This document shows, in pieces, positions 18,228 to 26,961 of a DNA stretch of 64,000 bases. Within the stretch, counting starts at the first letter, position 1. Each line of letters begins with the position of its first letter. Made by a program: the position numbers and the translations under genes. Source of the DNA: Acidobacteriaceae bacterium KBS 89 (GTDB taxonomy: Bacteria > Acidobacteriota > Terriglobia > Terriglobales > Acidobacteriaceae); NCBI GenBank assembly GCA_000381605.1, contig KB906754.1, forward strand, positions 124,001 through 188,000. The letters are read 5' to 3'. The notes beneath the pieces were generated by a model that saw only the letters and a program-made list of their open reading frames with translations, had not been told where the DNA came from and did no database searches.

Positions 18228-18257
18228 ACGGCGTGGCGGCTAAAACCTCCACGCCGT
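18228..18257 (+). terminator. Hairpin after the M61 peptidase gene
   Basis: Perfect nine-base arms ACGGCGTGG and CCACGCCGT with a 12-base loop, 24 bases after the stop codon. There is no following T tract, so termination is probable but not certain. Confidence 0.5.
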
Positions 18258-18381
18258 CCTCGTCTCGGCAGGCGACCCAGCATCAGATCGACACTCGAAG
18301 CAAGAACACGCACGAATTTATTCGAAGCAACCCCGCCGAAATTCGATAAGCTTGGTGATCGCCCGGAGAAGATCAAATTCC

Positions 18382-19140
18382 ATGCTGACGCTCACGCTAA
18401 ACATTGTCATCGTCATTCTCACGATCTCCGGTTCAATGTTCTTCATGGCAGCGCTTAACCGCCTATGGCCGCAGGAGAAGCGGCAAGCTCACAACGACCT
18501 GATCGGTTGGCAGCTCAACATTATCGGCACCACCTACGCAGTCATTCTCGGCTTCATGCTCTACACAGTGTGGACGGACTACGGCGCTGCAAATCTCAAC
18601 GTTGACCTTGAGGCCAGCGCTCTCAGAAATATCTACCGTCTGGCCGAAGGCCTGCCCGAACAGCAACGCATCCAGCTCCAGTTGCAAGCCCGCTCCTATG
18701 CTGACGTGGTCATCAATCAGGACTGGCCAGCAATGGCCAACAACCAGACGCCGGAACAAAGCCACGAGGTCAATCAAGCCATGTGGAAGACCTTGATGAC
18801 CGTCAAACTGGCAACACCCTCCGAAATCGTCGCCGAAGATCACGCCCTCACGGAGCTAAGCGTACTTACAGAACATCGCCGCACCCGCCTGCTCCAAAGC
18901 CAGTACAGTCTCCCTACCATCTTCTGGGCGGTTCTTCTTATCGGAGGATTTCTCACCGTCACCTCCGCCTCAATGTTTGGCTCGGCAAATCGCTGGCTTC
19001 ACGCCCTCCAGGTGTTTTCCTTCTCCCTCCTCATCACCCTGGTCCTACTTGCCATCGCCGACGTCAATCGGCCGTTTCGTGGCTGGGTCCACGTCAGCAA
19101 CTACGCCTTCTACAGAGCCCAGGAGAACATGAAGGACTAG
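18382..19140 (+). CDS. DUF4239 membrane protein
   Basis: About 252 residues. Two membrane helices flank a polar N-terminal turn (about 5-25 and 43-63), a long cytoplasmic helical region follows (about 65-175, LRNIYRLAEGLPEQQRIQLQLQARSYADVVINQDWP), and two more helices (about 185-205 and 215-232) end the protein. The motif NDLIGWQLNIIGTTYAVILGFMLYTVW identifies the DUF4239 family, whose role is unknown. A GGAGAAG lies 12 bases before the chosen ATG; an upstream in-frame GTG is less likely. Confidence 0.82.
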   Translation: MLTLTLNIVIVILTISGSMFFMAALNRLWPQEKRQAHNDLIGWQLNIIGTTYAVILGFMLYTVWTDYGAANLNVDLEASALRNIYRLAEGLPEQQRIQLQLQARSYADVVINQDWPAMANNQTPEQSHEVNQAMWKTLMTVKLATPSEIVAEDHALTELSVLTEHRRTRLLQSQYSLPTIFWAVLLIGGFLTVTSASMFGSANRWLHALQVFSFSLLITLVLLAIADVNRPFRGWVHVSNYAFYRAQENMKD

Positions 19141-19211
19141 AACTTTACACAGCAGCCATTCGTCTCACAGTCACCACCCCAACCCACAGCTCCATGGAGA
19201 CCACCCTCATC

Positions 19212-20297
19212 ATGATCACCCGTCTCATCCTCCTCGCGCTCCTCTCGACCGCGACCGTCGCCGCCAACGCCGCCCAGACCCCTAGCAAATGGCGCACCCA
19301 GGACGGCAATTACGACATCGCCAACTTCCACTTCAAAGACGGCGAGACGATCGAGAAGCTGCACCTCCACTACCTCACGCTTGGCAACCCCCACCGCGAT
19401 GCTGCTGGGCACACCGACAACGCCATCCTCCTCCTGCACGGCACCGGCGGCAACGCTCACTCGCTCCTCAACCCCGTCTTCTCCGACGTCCTCTTCGGCC
19501 CCGGCCAGCCCTTCGACATCACGAAATACTTCCTCATCCTTCCTGACGACATCGGCCACGGCCAGTCCTCCAAACCCTCCGACGGCCTCCGCATGAAGTT
19601 CCCCCAATACGACTACGACGACATGGTCGCCTCCCAGCACACCATGCTTCTCGAAGGCCTCCACGTCGACCATCTTCGCCTCATCCTCGGGACGTCGATG
19701 GGCTGCATGCAATCCTTCGTCTGGGGCGAAACCTTCCCGCAGTTCATGGACTCTCTCGCCCCCTTCGCCTGCCAGCCCATCGAACTAGCCGGCCGCAACC
19801 GTATGTGGCGCTACATGGCCATGCAGGACATCAAAAGCGATCCAGCCTGGAAGGACGGCAACTACACCACGCCACCTGTTCAAGGCCTCCGTGGCGCAAG
19901 CGACCTCTTAGTCATCGCAGGCGGCGCACCTCTCCAACTCCAGAAAAACTACCCCACCCGCGCCCAGGTCGAAGCCTACGTCGACAAAATCATCGCCGCC
20001 GACATCGCCCACACCGACGCCAACGACTTCCTCTACTACGTCAACGCCTCGCGCAACTACAACCCTGCGCCCAAGCTCTCCACCATTACCGCCCCGGTCC
20101 TCTGGATCAACTCCGCCGACGACTTCATCAACCCACCCGAACTAGGCATCCCCGAAAAACTCGTCACCCAGATGCCCCACGCCAAATTCATCCTCATCCC
20201 CATCTCCGACGCGACCCGCGGCCACGGCACCCACACTGTAGCCAACGTCTGGAAGCAATACCTCATCGACTTCCTCGCCCATACCGAGAAAAAATAG
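19212..20297 (+). CDS. Exported alpha/beta hydrolase, homoserine O-acetyltransferase-like
   Basis: About 361 residues. A signal peptide (MITRLILLALLSTATVAANA) leads an alpha/beta-hydrolase domain. The oxyanion region is LLLHGTGGNAHSLL and the nucleophile elbow GTSMGCMQSF carries the catalytic Ser. The Asp lies in INSADDFINPP and the His in TRGHGTHT. The sequence falls in the MetX/HAT-like group, but export argues against methionine biosynthesis; an esterase or acyl-transfer role in the periplasm is more likely. An upstream in-frame ATG at 19194 would add six residues. A terminator follows. Confidence 0.85.
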   Translation: MITRLILLALLSTATVAANAAQTPSKWRTQDGNYDIANFHFKDGETIEKLHLHYLTLGNPHRDAAGHTDNAILLLHGTGGNAHSLLNPVFSDVLFGPGQPFDITKYFLILPDDIGHGQSSKPSDGLRMKFPQYDYDDMVASQHTMLLEGLHVDHLRLILGTSMGCMQSFVWGETFPQFMDSLAPFACQPIELAGRNRMWRYMAMQDIKSDPAWKDGNYTTPPVQGLRGASDLLVIAGGAPLQLQKNYPTRAQVEAYVDKIIAADIAHTDANDFLYYVNASRNYNPAPKLSTITAPVLWINSADDFINPPELGIPEKLVTQMPHAKFILIPISDATRGHGTHTVANVWKQYLIDFLAHTEKK

Positions 20298-20334
20298 ACG
20301 CCATCTCAACTGCAATATCAAGCTGGAATAAAAA

Positions 20335-20368
20335 AGCGCCCGCGTCTCAGCTCAGAGACACGGGCGCT
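20335..20368. terminator. Intrinsic terminator between convergent genes
   Basis: The arms AGCGCCCGCGTCTC and GAGACACGGGCGCT pair with one mismatch around AGCTCA. Read on the minus strand the hairpin is followed by six T residues, so it chiefly ends the pseudokinase transcript. Confidence 0.85.
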
Positions 20369-20381
20369 CTCTCGCTCTAAC

Positions 20382-21776
20382 CTAGTTCTCGCTTCTCCGA
20401 TAGTTCTGCGCGTAAATATCTTTCGGCATACCCTCGCGTTTCGCCTTACCGGAAAACGCAAACGCTTCTTCCCTGGTCATAGGGCCACCCAGAGTCACTA
20501 CATATGGCCCACGTCCGTTCGGTCGAAAGACCGTCGGATTCAAATCCGGATGGCTCTGAGCGATCTCTGCAGCTTTCTGTTGCGCCTGATCCTCCCGGCT
20601 ATACGTAAAGGCAATCACCCGCCAACGACCCCGGCTATCAGCCGCCGCATTCTGGCCCGCGGGGGCGGTGGCATCTCCCGACACAACACGAGCATTCGGC
20701 GCAGGCTGCGATCCAGCCTCCGTCGCGGCCGGGCTCTTCGCAGCAGCCGGCGTGCTCTCCTGTGCAGTTGGAGCCGCAGCCGGAGCAGGCGTCCCCTGCA
20801 CCGATCCGCTCGAACCCGAAGAACCCGGAGAATCCGAAGCTCGGCTATGCACGAAATACCACCCAAGCAACACAATCAGCAGAGTACCCACACCATAGGC
20901 AATACCCTTCGGCCCAAGCTTTCGCGGTTCATCGTCGACAGGAACCCGAATCCTCCTCGCTACAGAAGGCGGAGTGGCAAGAGGCGCATCGACAGACGTC
21001 CCAGATGCTGACGGCGCAGCGACAACAGTTTCCGCAGCCGGCCTCTCAACCTTAGGCGCATCTGGCGTCACTCCCGCACGAACAATAGCCTGCGCAACCG
21101 AAGGCGGCTTCAACGCCGCACCGATCTGCGCCAGCCCCCACTCCCCGCTTATACCCTTGCGAACAATCTGCTCAAACGGCGCAGGCAGCGGCTGTCGCGA
21201 CGCGGCTTCCAGCGTCCTCTGCTGAGTCAGTGCCTGCAACAGCACCGTGGCATAATCGCGCACATCCTTCCGCTTCAGCTGCAGTCCTTCCTCGCCCTCA
21301 AGCGTCTCCCGAATGCAGTCGCTCCGCAGCTTGATCTCCTCGCCCACTGCCAGCACGTTCTCTGGCAAAATATGCTCGTGGACAAAGCCGTTGGAGTGCA
21401 GCGCTTCAATCGCGGCCAACAGACTGGTCGCAATCTGCTTCGTCTCAAGCTCCGTCAGCCGCCGCTCCTTCAGGATTTCGCCAAGATTGGCATCAACCGG
21501 CTCTATCACCGCATATACCAGTGAGGTCTCATCCACCACAACATGCCCAAAGCTCTTCAGCTTGACGAGGTTCCGATTGTTCAGCGCCGCAACTCCGCGC
21601 CAACGTGTCAATATCTCGTCGCCATCAAAATGCGACTCGATCAGCCGTATGACCGTCGGCAGACCCGTGCCGTTTGACGTCGAGAAGAAAGCGCTCCGGC
21701 CCTCAGGCCGAATCAGCTTGGTAAGGGGGTAGGCCCCAGCGATAGTTCGTCCTTCGTATTCCGTCCAAAGGTTCAT
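20382..21776 (-). CDS. Kinase-fold protein (probable pseudokinase) with transmembrane helix and SPOR domain
   Basis: A 464-residue protein. Residues 1-220 follow the protein-kinase fold: a VIRLIE strand (41-46) where the VAIK lysine is expected but Arg is present, then ILKERRLTELETKQIATSLLAAIEALHSNGFVHEHILPENVL. The HRDLKPEN loop reads HEHILPEN (133-140), with His in place of the catalytic Asp, and the DFG site reads LRSD. Catalysis therefore looks lost. A Pro/Ala-rich linker precedes one membrane helix (about 291-308). After a second low-complexity linker comes a SPOR domain (about 385-460), which binds denuded septal peptidoglycan. A cytoplasmic pseudokinase joined to a periplasmic cell-wall sensor is implied. 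Confidence 0.85.
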   Translation of the reverse strand: MNLWTEYEGRTIAGAYPLTKLIRPEGRSAFFSTSNGTGLPTVIRLIESHFDGDEILTRWRGVAALNNRNLVKLKSFGHVVVDETSLVYAVIEPVDANLGEILKERRLTELETKQIATSLLAAIEALHSNGFVHEHILPENVLAVGEEIKLRSDCIRETLEGEEGLQLKRKDVRDYATVLLQALTQQRTLEAASRQPLPAPFEQIVRKGISGEWGLAQIGAALKPPSVAQAIVRAGVTPDAPKVERPAAETVVAAPSASGTSVDAPLATPPSVARRIRVPVDDEPRKLGPKGIAYGVGTLLIVLLGWYFVHSRASDSPGSSGSSGSVQGTPAPAAAPTAQESTPAAAKSPAATEAGSQPAPNARVVSGDATAPAGQNAAADSRGRWRVIAFTYSREDQAQQKAAEIAQSHPDLNPTVFRPNGRGPYVVTLGGPMTREEAFAFSGKAKREGMPKDIYAQNYRRSEN

Positions 21777-21946
21777 TGTTCACTTCCCTTCCGGTGCTAT
21801 GGAACCAAGGAAGAAAAACCGTTACAACAAATGAAACAGAGGGTGTGGAAGGCACGCCAGCCAATTCGCGCACCGTTCGACCACTGACTATTATCGTTCA
21901 TTGCGCCGCTCACCTCAACGCGAAGCGGCCTTACCGAACCACAGCC

Positions 21947-23380
21947 CTAACTCCCCGTCGGGATCACCAGGTACTGCTCCAGTTTGCCGTCCGGCATCTC
22001 ATACACCGTTACGCGCAGCTGGTTGCCCGGAAACCCAACATTGAACACGCGAAAAGTCATTCCTCCTCGCTTCGTCTCCACCACCTGTTTGAAGCTGCTC
22101 GGCGCCCCCAGCGGCTTCAGGCTCGTCGCAAAGTCTTCCACAGCCTCGGCCGTAAAGTACGCATCGCACAACGTAGTCAGCTGCGACCGGTCCAGCTTAC
22201 CCACCTGCAAACCCGTAAAAATCTCCAGAGCCCTCTTCTCCGCCGCCGCCGCGCCCGCGCTAGAAGCCCCCATACCGGATCCACCGCCCAGCACAAGCGG
22301 CGCAATCTTTCCCGCCAGCGCGCTCGCCGCGCTCGAAGCATCCTCGTTCGTCAGCACCGTCACCGCGGCCTTGTCGTCCGGATAGACCGTGTTCTGCGAC
22401 ACGAAACCCGACACCTCTCCGCCATGGCCCACAAACCTATGCCCATTCCTCGTCCCTACTTCGACGCCAAGCCCGTACCCGGTACCTTTGCCATCCTTCA
22501 GCTTCACCTCGGTAAACATCTCATCGTACGAAGCAGGCGCCAGTACCGACCGGTCAATCAAACTGATGTTCCACAGTGCAAGATCGCTCGCGGGCATAGC
22601 CAACTCTCCCGCCGCAAACATCCACCCCTGCCCCTCAGCCGGCGCAGGCCGCAAAGGCCCCAGTGCATGCTGGTAATACCCTGTAGGATCAGTCGCCGGC
22701 AGCCTGCTCGCGTCGGAATTAAAGATTCCCGTCATCTTCAACGGCCGAAAGATCCGCTCCTGCAGCTGATCAATCAGCGGCTTCCCTCCCGCAATCTCAG
22801 CGATCCGTCCCGCAATCACATAGTTCGTATTCGAGTACTGCCACTGCGTTCCCGGCTCGAAGTCCAGCGGCTTCTTCCCCCACCCATCCAATATCTGTTG
22901 CGGAGTCGTCGGCTTCATCATCGACGTCATCACGTAGTCCTCGGGCCAGAAGTCCTGATACCCCGACGTCATCGACAGCACCTGCCGAATCGTCACCTCA
23001 TTCGCCCGCGTTAGCTCCGGCAGATACTTCCCCACTGGATCATCCAGCTTCAGCTTGCCATCCTGCATCAGCAGCAACACCATCGTCGCCGTGAACTGCT
23101 TGCTGATCGACCCGATCGAATACTGCATCGCCGGTTCAGCCGCCATCGGGGGATCCAGCCGCGCCATCCCATACGCCTTCACATACGCGACCTTCCCACC
23201 CTGGACCACCGCCACCGAAGCGCTTGGCACACCCGTCGACTTCAACACCTCAGCCGCCACCGCATCGATTCCACTCGCCGTAGCCGACGGCACAGCGCTT
23301 TGCGCCCCCATGGACGAAGCCGCAACTAACACACACACCGATCCCAAAACTCCCAGCGCTCGTACACGCATATTTGTCAT
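21947..23380 (-). CDS. Exported serine beta-lactamase-fold hydrolase
   Basis: A 477-residue class C beta-lactamase/PBP4-like protein with signal peptide (ending near MGAQSA). The nucleophile motif is SIGSISKQFTA (SxSK) and the second motif YSNTNYVIAG carries the Tyr and Asn. A C-terminal extra domain (about 375-477) ending EMPDGKLEQYLVIPTGS is a lipocalin-like appendage usual in the family. Such proteins include D-aminopeptidases, esterases and peptidoglycan-modifying enzymes; antibiotic hydrolysis cannot be inferred. The gene precedes the pseudokinase-SPOR gene on the same strand, 170 bases away, possibly linking both to the cell wall. Confidence 0.9.
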   Translation of the reverse strand: MTNMRVRALGVLGSVCVLVAASSMGAQSAVPSATASGIDAVAAEVLKSTGVPSASVAVVQGGKVAYVKAYGMARLDPPMAAEPAMQYSIGSISKQFTATMVLLLMQDGKLKLDDPVGKYLPELTRANEVTIRQVLSMTSGYQDFWPEDYVMTSMMKPTTPQQILDGWGKKPLDFEPGTQWQYSNTNYVIAGRIAEIAGGKPLIDQLQERIFRPLKMTGIFNSDASRLPATDPTGYYQHALGPLRPAPAEGQGWMFAAGELAMPASDLALWNISLIDRSVLAPASYDEMFTEVKLKDGKGTGYGLGVEVGTRNGHRFVGHGGEVSGFVSQNTVYPDDKAAVTVLTNEDASSAASALAGKIAPLVLGGGSGMGASSAGAAAAEKRALEIFTGLQVGKLDRSQLTTLCDAYFTAEAVEDFATSLKPLGAPSSFKQVVETKRGGMTFRVFNVGFPGNQLRVTVYEMPDGKLEQYLVIPTGS

Positions 23381-23499
23381 GCCCGAGAGACTACCAGCCT
23401 CCCCGCCACCAAGTCAGCCAGAATCTCACCCAACTTCACGTCAACACGCGGCGAAGCGGCGCCATCCAGCATCTCGCCATTCCCCTTGCCGTTGCCCGT

Positions 23500-23536
23500 T
23501 TTTAAATCGGTGTCATCTGTGCAAATCGGTGTTAAG
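23500..23536. repeat. Short duplicated AATCGGTGT motif
   Basis: AATCGGTGT occurs twice, separated by CATCTGTGCA, in the gap between divergent genes. A similar 'ATCTGTG' word family occurs as intergenic repeats in several phyla. No gene is present here. Confidence 0.4.
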
Positions 23537-23606
23537 CCTTCGAACCTCCACCGAGGCGCCAACCCGCATTTCTCGAAAGTCGCTCGAATTTGCTACCCTT
23601 GCGCCC

Positions 23607-26600
23607 ATGCATCCAAGACATCTCCCCCTCGCGTTAGCGCTGACCTGCTCCATCGCTTTAGCCCAGTCCTTCACCCCCATCCGGGAGCAGAAGAACCTCT
23701 CCCCAGCCGCCATCGCGAAGCTCCACACCCTCGAAATGCTCAACTCTCTCCCCGTCGGCGAGTGGCACTATCACGCCGGCGACATCCCCCACGGTGAATC
23801 TCCCACCCTCGACGACTCCGCCTGGCCCCTGCAAAAGCCCCGCGCCAAGGCCACGCAGGACGCCGTCTGGTACCGCCGCGTCATCGAAGTCCCCAAGACC
23901 CTCAACGGCTACGACCTCACCGGCTCCCGCATCTGGTTTCAGTTCCGCGCCGACGCCAACGGCCCCATGCCCGAGATCATCTACTTCAACGGCCGCCGCG
24001 TCGCTCTCGGCGACGACCTCGAACCCATCGTCCTCTTCGACCCCGCCAAGCCCGGCGACAAGATCCTCGTAGCCGTCAAACTCCTTCGCACAGTCGACGA
24101 AAAAACCTTCGCCGGCGTGAACCTCAAGATCGAACCCAACCCATCAGCATCGGGTAGCGCAGCTCGTCCCAACCCGGAAGACATCCGCATCCAGTGCATC
24201 AGCGCAGCGAACATCCTGCCCGCGCTCCCCACCCCGCGCAAAGACCTGCTCCCCAAAGTCGAAGAAGCAGTAGAAGCCATCAACCTCAAGGCCCTCAAGG
24301 CAGGCGACCAGTCCGCCTTTGATGCCTCTCTGCGCAAATCGCAGGACATCCTCACCACGCTCCAACCCGTCCTCGCTCAAGCCACCGTCGACCTCGCCGG
24401 CAACGCCCACATCGACGCCGCCTGGCTCTGGCCGCGCTCTGAAACCATCGACGTCGTCAAGCGCACCTTCACCACCGCCCTGCAGCTCATGGACGAGTAC
24501 CCCAGCTACACCTACAGCCAATCGGCCGCACAGTACACCGCATGGATCGCTGAAAAATATCCCAAGATGAACGACCAGATCCGCCAGCGCGTCAAAGAAG
24601 GCCGCTGGGAGATCGTCGGCGGAATGTGGGTGGAACCTGACCTCAACCTTCCCGACGGCGAATCCCTCGTCCGCCAGCTCCTCGTCGGCCAGCGCTACTT
24701 CCAGAAGGAATACGGCGTCACCGCCCGCATCGGTTGGAACCCCGACTCCTTCGGCTACAACTGGCAGCTCCCGCAAATCTACAAACGCTCCGGCATGGAC
24801 TACTTCGTCACGCAAAAGATGCACTGGAACGACACCAACCAGCTCCCCTTCCGCCTCTTCTGGTGGGAGTCGCCCGACGGCAGCAAAGTCCTCACCTATT
24901 TCCCCACCGACTACGTCCACGACAACGTCAACCCCACCCGCATCTCCGCCGACTTCGCCGAATCCGCGCAGCGCAACCCCGGCACCTCCGAACTCCTCGA
25001 CCTCTACGGCATCGGCGACCACGGCGGCGGCCCCACCCGCGCCATGCTCGACCAGGCCGACCACTGGATCACCTCCGGCAAAACCGATGCGGTCCCCACC
25101 ATGCGCTACCACACCGCGCAAAGCTACTTCACCACGGTAGAAAAAAACCTCAACCCCGAGTCCCCGACCTGGGACTACGACTCCATCGCCAAGGGCTACA
25201 CAGCTCCCGCAGCCTCCTCCACCGGAGCCATCGGCCTCCCCACCTGGAAAGACGAGCTCTACTTCGAATACCACCGCGGCATCTTCACCACACAAGCCGC
25301 CCACAAACGCAACATGCGCACGAGCGAAGTAGCCACACTCGACGCAGAAAAACTAGCCTCACTAGCATGGCTCAACGGCCGCCCCTACCCCGCCGACCAA
25401 CTCACCGACAACTGGAAAAAAATCACCTTCAACCAGTTCCACGACCTCGCTGCCGGCTCGGGCATCGGCGTCATCTACAAAGACGCCCAAAAAGACTACA
25501 CCGAAGTCTTCCACGTCGATCACGAAGTAAGCGCCAGCGCACTCAACACACTCGCCGACACGATCGACACGTCCAGCAAGTCAGGCGCACCCATCCTTCT
25601 ATTCAACGCAATGGCATGGCCCCGGAGTGAAACAGTCACACTCTCCGTTCAACTCCCCGAAGGAGCCGACGCCATCCAGCTGCGCGACGGGACGAACAAT
25701 CCGATACCGACGCAAGTTATCTCGCACAACACCGCAACCCATCGTTTCGATCTGCTGGCCCGCACAACTGACGTTCCCGCTTTCGGCTACACCATCATCC
25801 ACGCCGAAAAAGCAAAGAGCGGAGAAACCCCAGCCACTGATCTCCACGTCGACGAACAACCCGCCACCTTCACACTTAGCAATAAGTTCGTCAAGCTAGT
25901 TATCAACCGCAAAACAGGCTGCATCACCAGCCTCATCTCAGTTCAAAGCAACACCGAATCCCTCGCCCCCAACGCCTGCGGTAACCAACTCCAAACCTTC
26001 AAAGACACACCAAAGCAATACGACGCGTGGAACATCGACCCCGGCACCCTAGACGGCACGATGACGCCCATCAGTGCCGTCAGTGCCATCGCCATCACGG
26101 ACAACGGTCCAGTTCGCAAGACCATCCGCATCCAACGCACTTGGCAGTCTTCAAAATTCATTCAGGACATCTCCCTCGATACCGGTGCCGACTCCGTCCA
26201 AGTCACCAATGACATCGACTGGCACGAAACCCACGTCCTCCTCAAAGCCGCATTTCCTCTAGCCGCCACCGGCCCCAAAGCCACCTACGAAATCCCCTAC
26301 GGCTCCATCGAACGCACCACCACCCGCAGCAACTCCTGGGAGAAAGCAAAGTTCGAAGTCCCGGCCATGCGATGGGCCGATCTCGGCGACGCCAAGCAAG
26401 GCCTCTCGATCCTCAACGACTCCAAGTACGGCTACGACGCAGCAGGCAACACCCTCCGCATCACCCTCCTCCGCTCCGCCACATGGCCCGATGAAGTCGC
26501 CGACAAAGGCCGCCAGCAGTTCACCTACGCAATCTACCCGCACGCCGGCACCTGGAAACAAGCCCTAACCGTCCGCCGCGGCTACGAACTCAACGACCCC

Positions 26601-26936
26601 CTCACCGGCCAGCAAGTCTTCCCCCACACCGGCACCTTGCCCGCCGAACACTCCTGGGCCAGCATCGAGAACCCCAACGTGACCCTCACCGCAATCAAAA
26701 AAGCAGAAGACTCCGACGCTCTCGTCTTCCGCATGTACGAGTGGGCCGGCACCGCGACCGACGTCAAACTCCACATCCCGCCTGGAGCCACCTACGCCAT
26801 CGAATCCAACCTGATGGAGAAACCCGAAGGCGGCCATATCGCCCTCAGTGGCGATGTAGTCACTGTCCCCATCAAACCCTACGAGATCCTCACCATCCAG
26901 GCCGTCTACCCAAACAAAACCGTTGCAGCGAAGTAA
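23607..26936 (+). CDS. Secreted GH38 alpha-mannosidase
   Basis: A 1109-residue exported glycoside hydrolase. The ATG at 23607 gives a good signal peptide (MHPRHLPLALALTCSIALAQS). A beta-sandwich carbohydrate-binding segment (about 40-165) precedes the GH38 catalytic domain, with AGNAHIDAAWLWP supplying zinc ligands and WNPDSFGYNWQLPQI supplying the nucleophile Asp. GIGDHGGGPTR and FHDLAAGSG follow, then the long C-terminal GH38 beta domains. Predicted to trim alpha-mannosides in the periplasm or outside the cell. It is convergent with the ADOP permease and ends at a hairpin overlapping its stop codon. Confidence 0.93.
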   Translation: MHPRHLPLALALTCSIALAQSFTPIREQKNLSPAAIAKLHTLEMLNSLPVGEWHYHAGDIPHGESPTLDDSAWPLQKPRAKATQDAVWYRRVIEVPKTLNGYDLTGSRIWFQFRADANGPMPEIIYFNGRRVALGDDLEPIVLFDPAKPGDKILVAVKLLRTVDEKTFAGVNLKIEPNPSASGSAARPNPEDIRIQCISAANILPALPTPRKDLLPKVEEAVEAINLKALKAGDQSAFDASLRKSQDILTTLQPVLAQATVDLAGNAHIDAAWLWPRSETIDVVKRTFTTALQLMDEYPSYTYSQSAAQYTAWIAEKYPKMNDQIRQRVKEGRWEIVGGMWVEPDLNLPDGESLVRQLLVGQRYFQKEYGVTARIGWNPDSFGYNWQLPQIYKRSGMDYFVTQKMHWNDTNQLPFRLFWWESPDGSKVLTYFPTDYVHDNVNPTRISADFAESAQRNPGTSELLDLYGIGDHGGGPTRAMLDQADHWITSGKTDAVPTMRYHTAQSYFTTVEKNLNPESPTWDYDSIAKGYTAPAASSTGAIGLPTWKDELYFEYHRGIFTTQAAHKRNMRTSEVATLDAEKLASLAWLNGRPYPADQLTDNWKKITFNQFHDLAAGSGIGVIYKDAQKDYTEVFHVDHEVSASALNTLADTIDTSSKSGAPILLFNAMAWPRSETVTLSVQLPEGADAIQLRDGTNNPIPTQVISHNTATHRFDLLARTTDVPAFGYTIIHAEKAKSGETPATDLHVDEQPATFTLSNKFVKLVINRKTGCITSLISVQSNTESLAPNACGNQLQTFKDTPKQYDAWNIDPGTLDGTMTPISAVSAIAITDNGPVRKTIRIQRTWQSSKFIQDISLDTGADSVQVTNDIDWHETHVLLKAAFPLAATGPKATYEIPYGSIERTTTRSNSWEKAKFEVPAMRWADLGDAKQGLSILNDSKYGYDAAGNTLRITLLRSATWPDEVADKGRQQFTYAIYPHAGTWKQALTVRRGYELNDPLTGQQVFPHTGTLPAEHSWASIENPNVTLTAIKKAEDSDALVFRMYEWAGTATDVKLHIPPGATYAIESNLMEKPEGGHIALSGDVVTVPIKPYEILTIQAVYPNKTVAAK

Positions 26937-26950
26937 ATTCGCTGCAACGG
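26920..26950. terminator. Hairpin overlapping the mannosidase stop codon
   Basis: Perfect 13-base arms CCGTTGCAGCGAA and TTCGCTGCAACGG around a five-base loop; the stop TAA lies in the loop (26934-26936). There is no long T tract. It separates two convergent genes only 25 bases apart. Confidence 0.7.
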
Positions 26951-26961
26951 TCCACCCACAA

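Noticed and set aside
21776..23014. 412-codon open frame antisense to the beta-lactamase-fold gene
   Set aside because: Arg/His/Pro-rich with no motif, while the minus-strand protein has SxSK and YxN motifs.
23055..23606. Upstream extension of the mannosidase frame
   Set aside because: It overlaps the divergent beta-lactamase-fold gene and would bury the signal peptide that starts at 23607.
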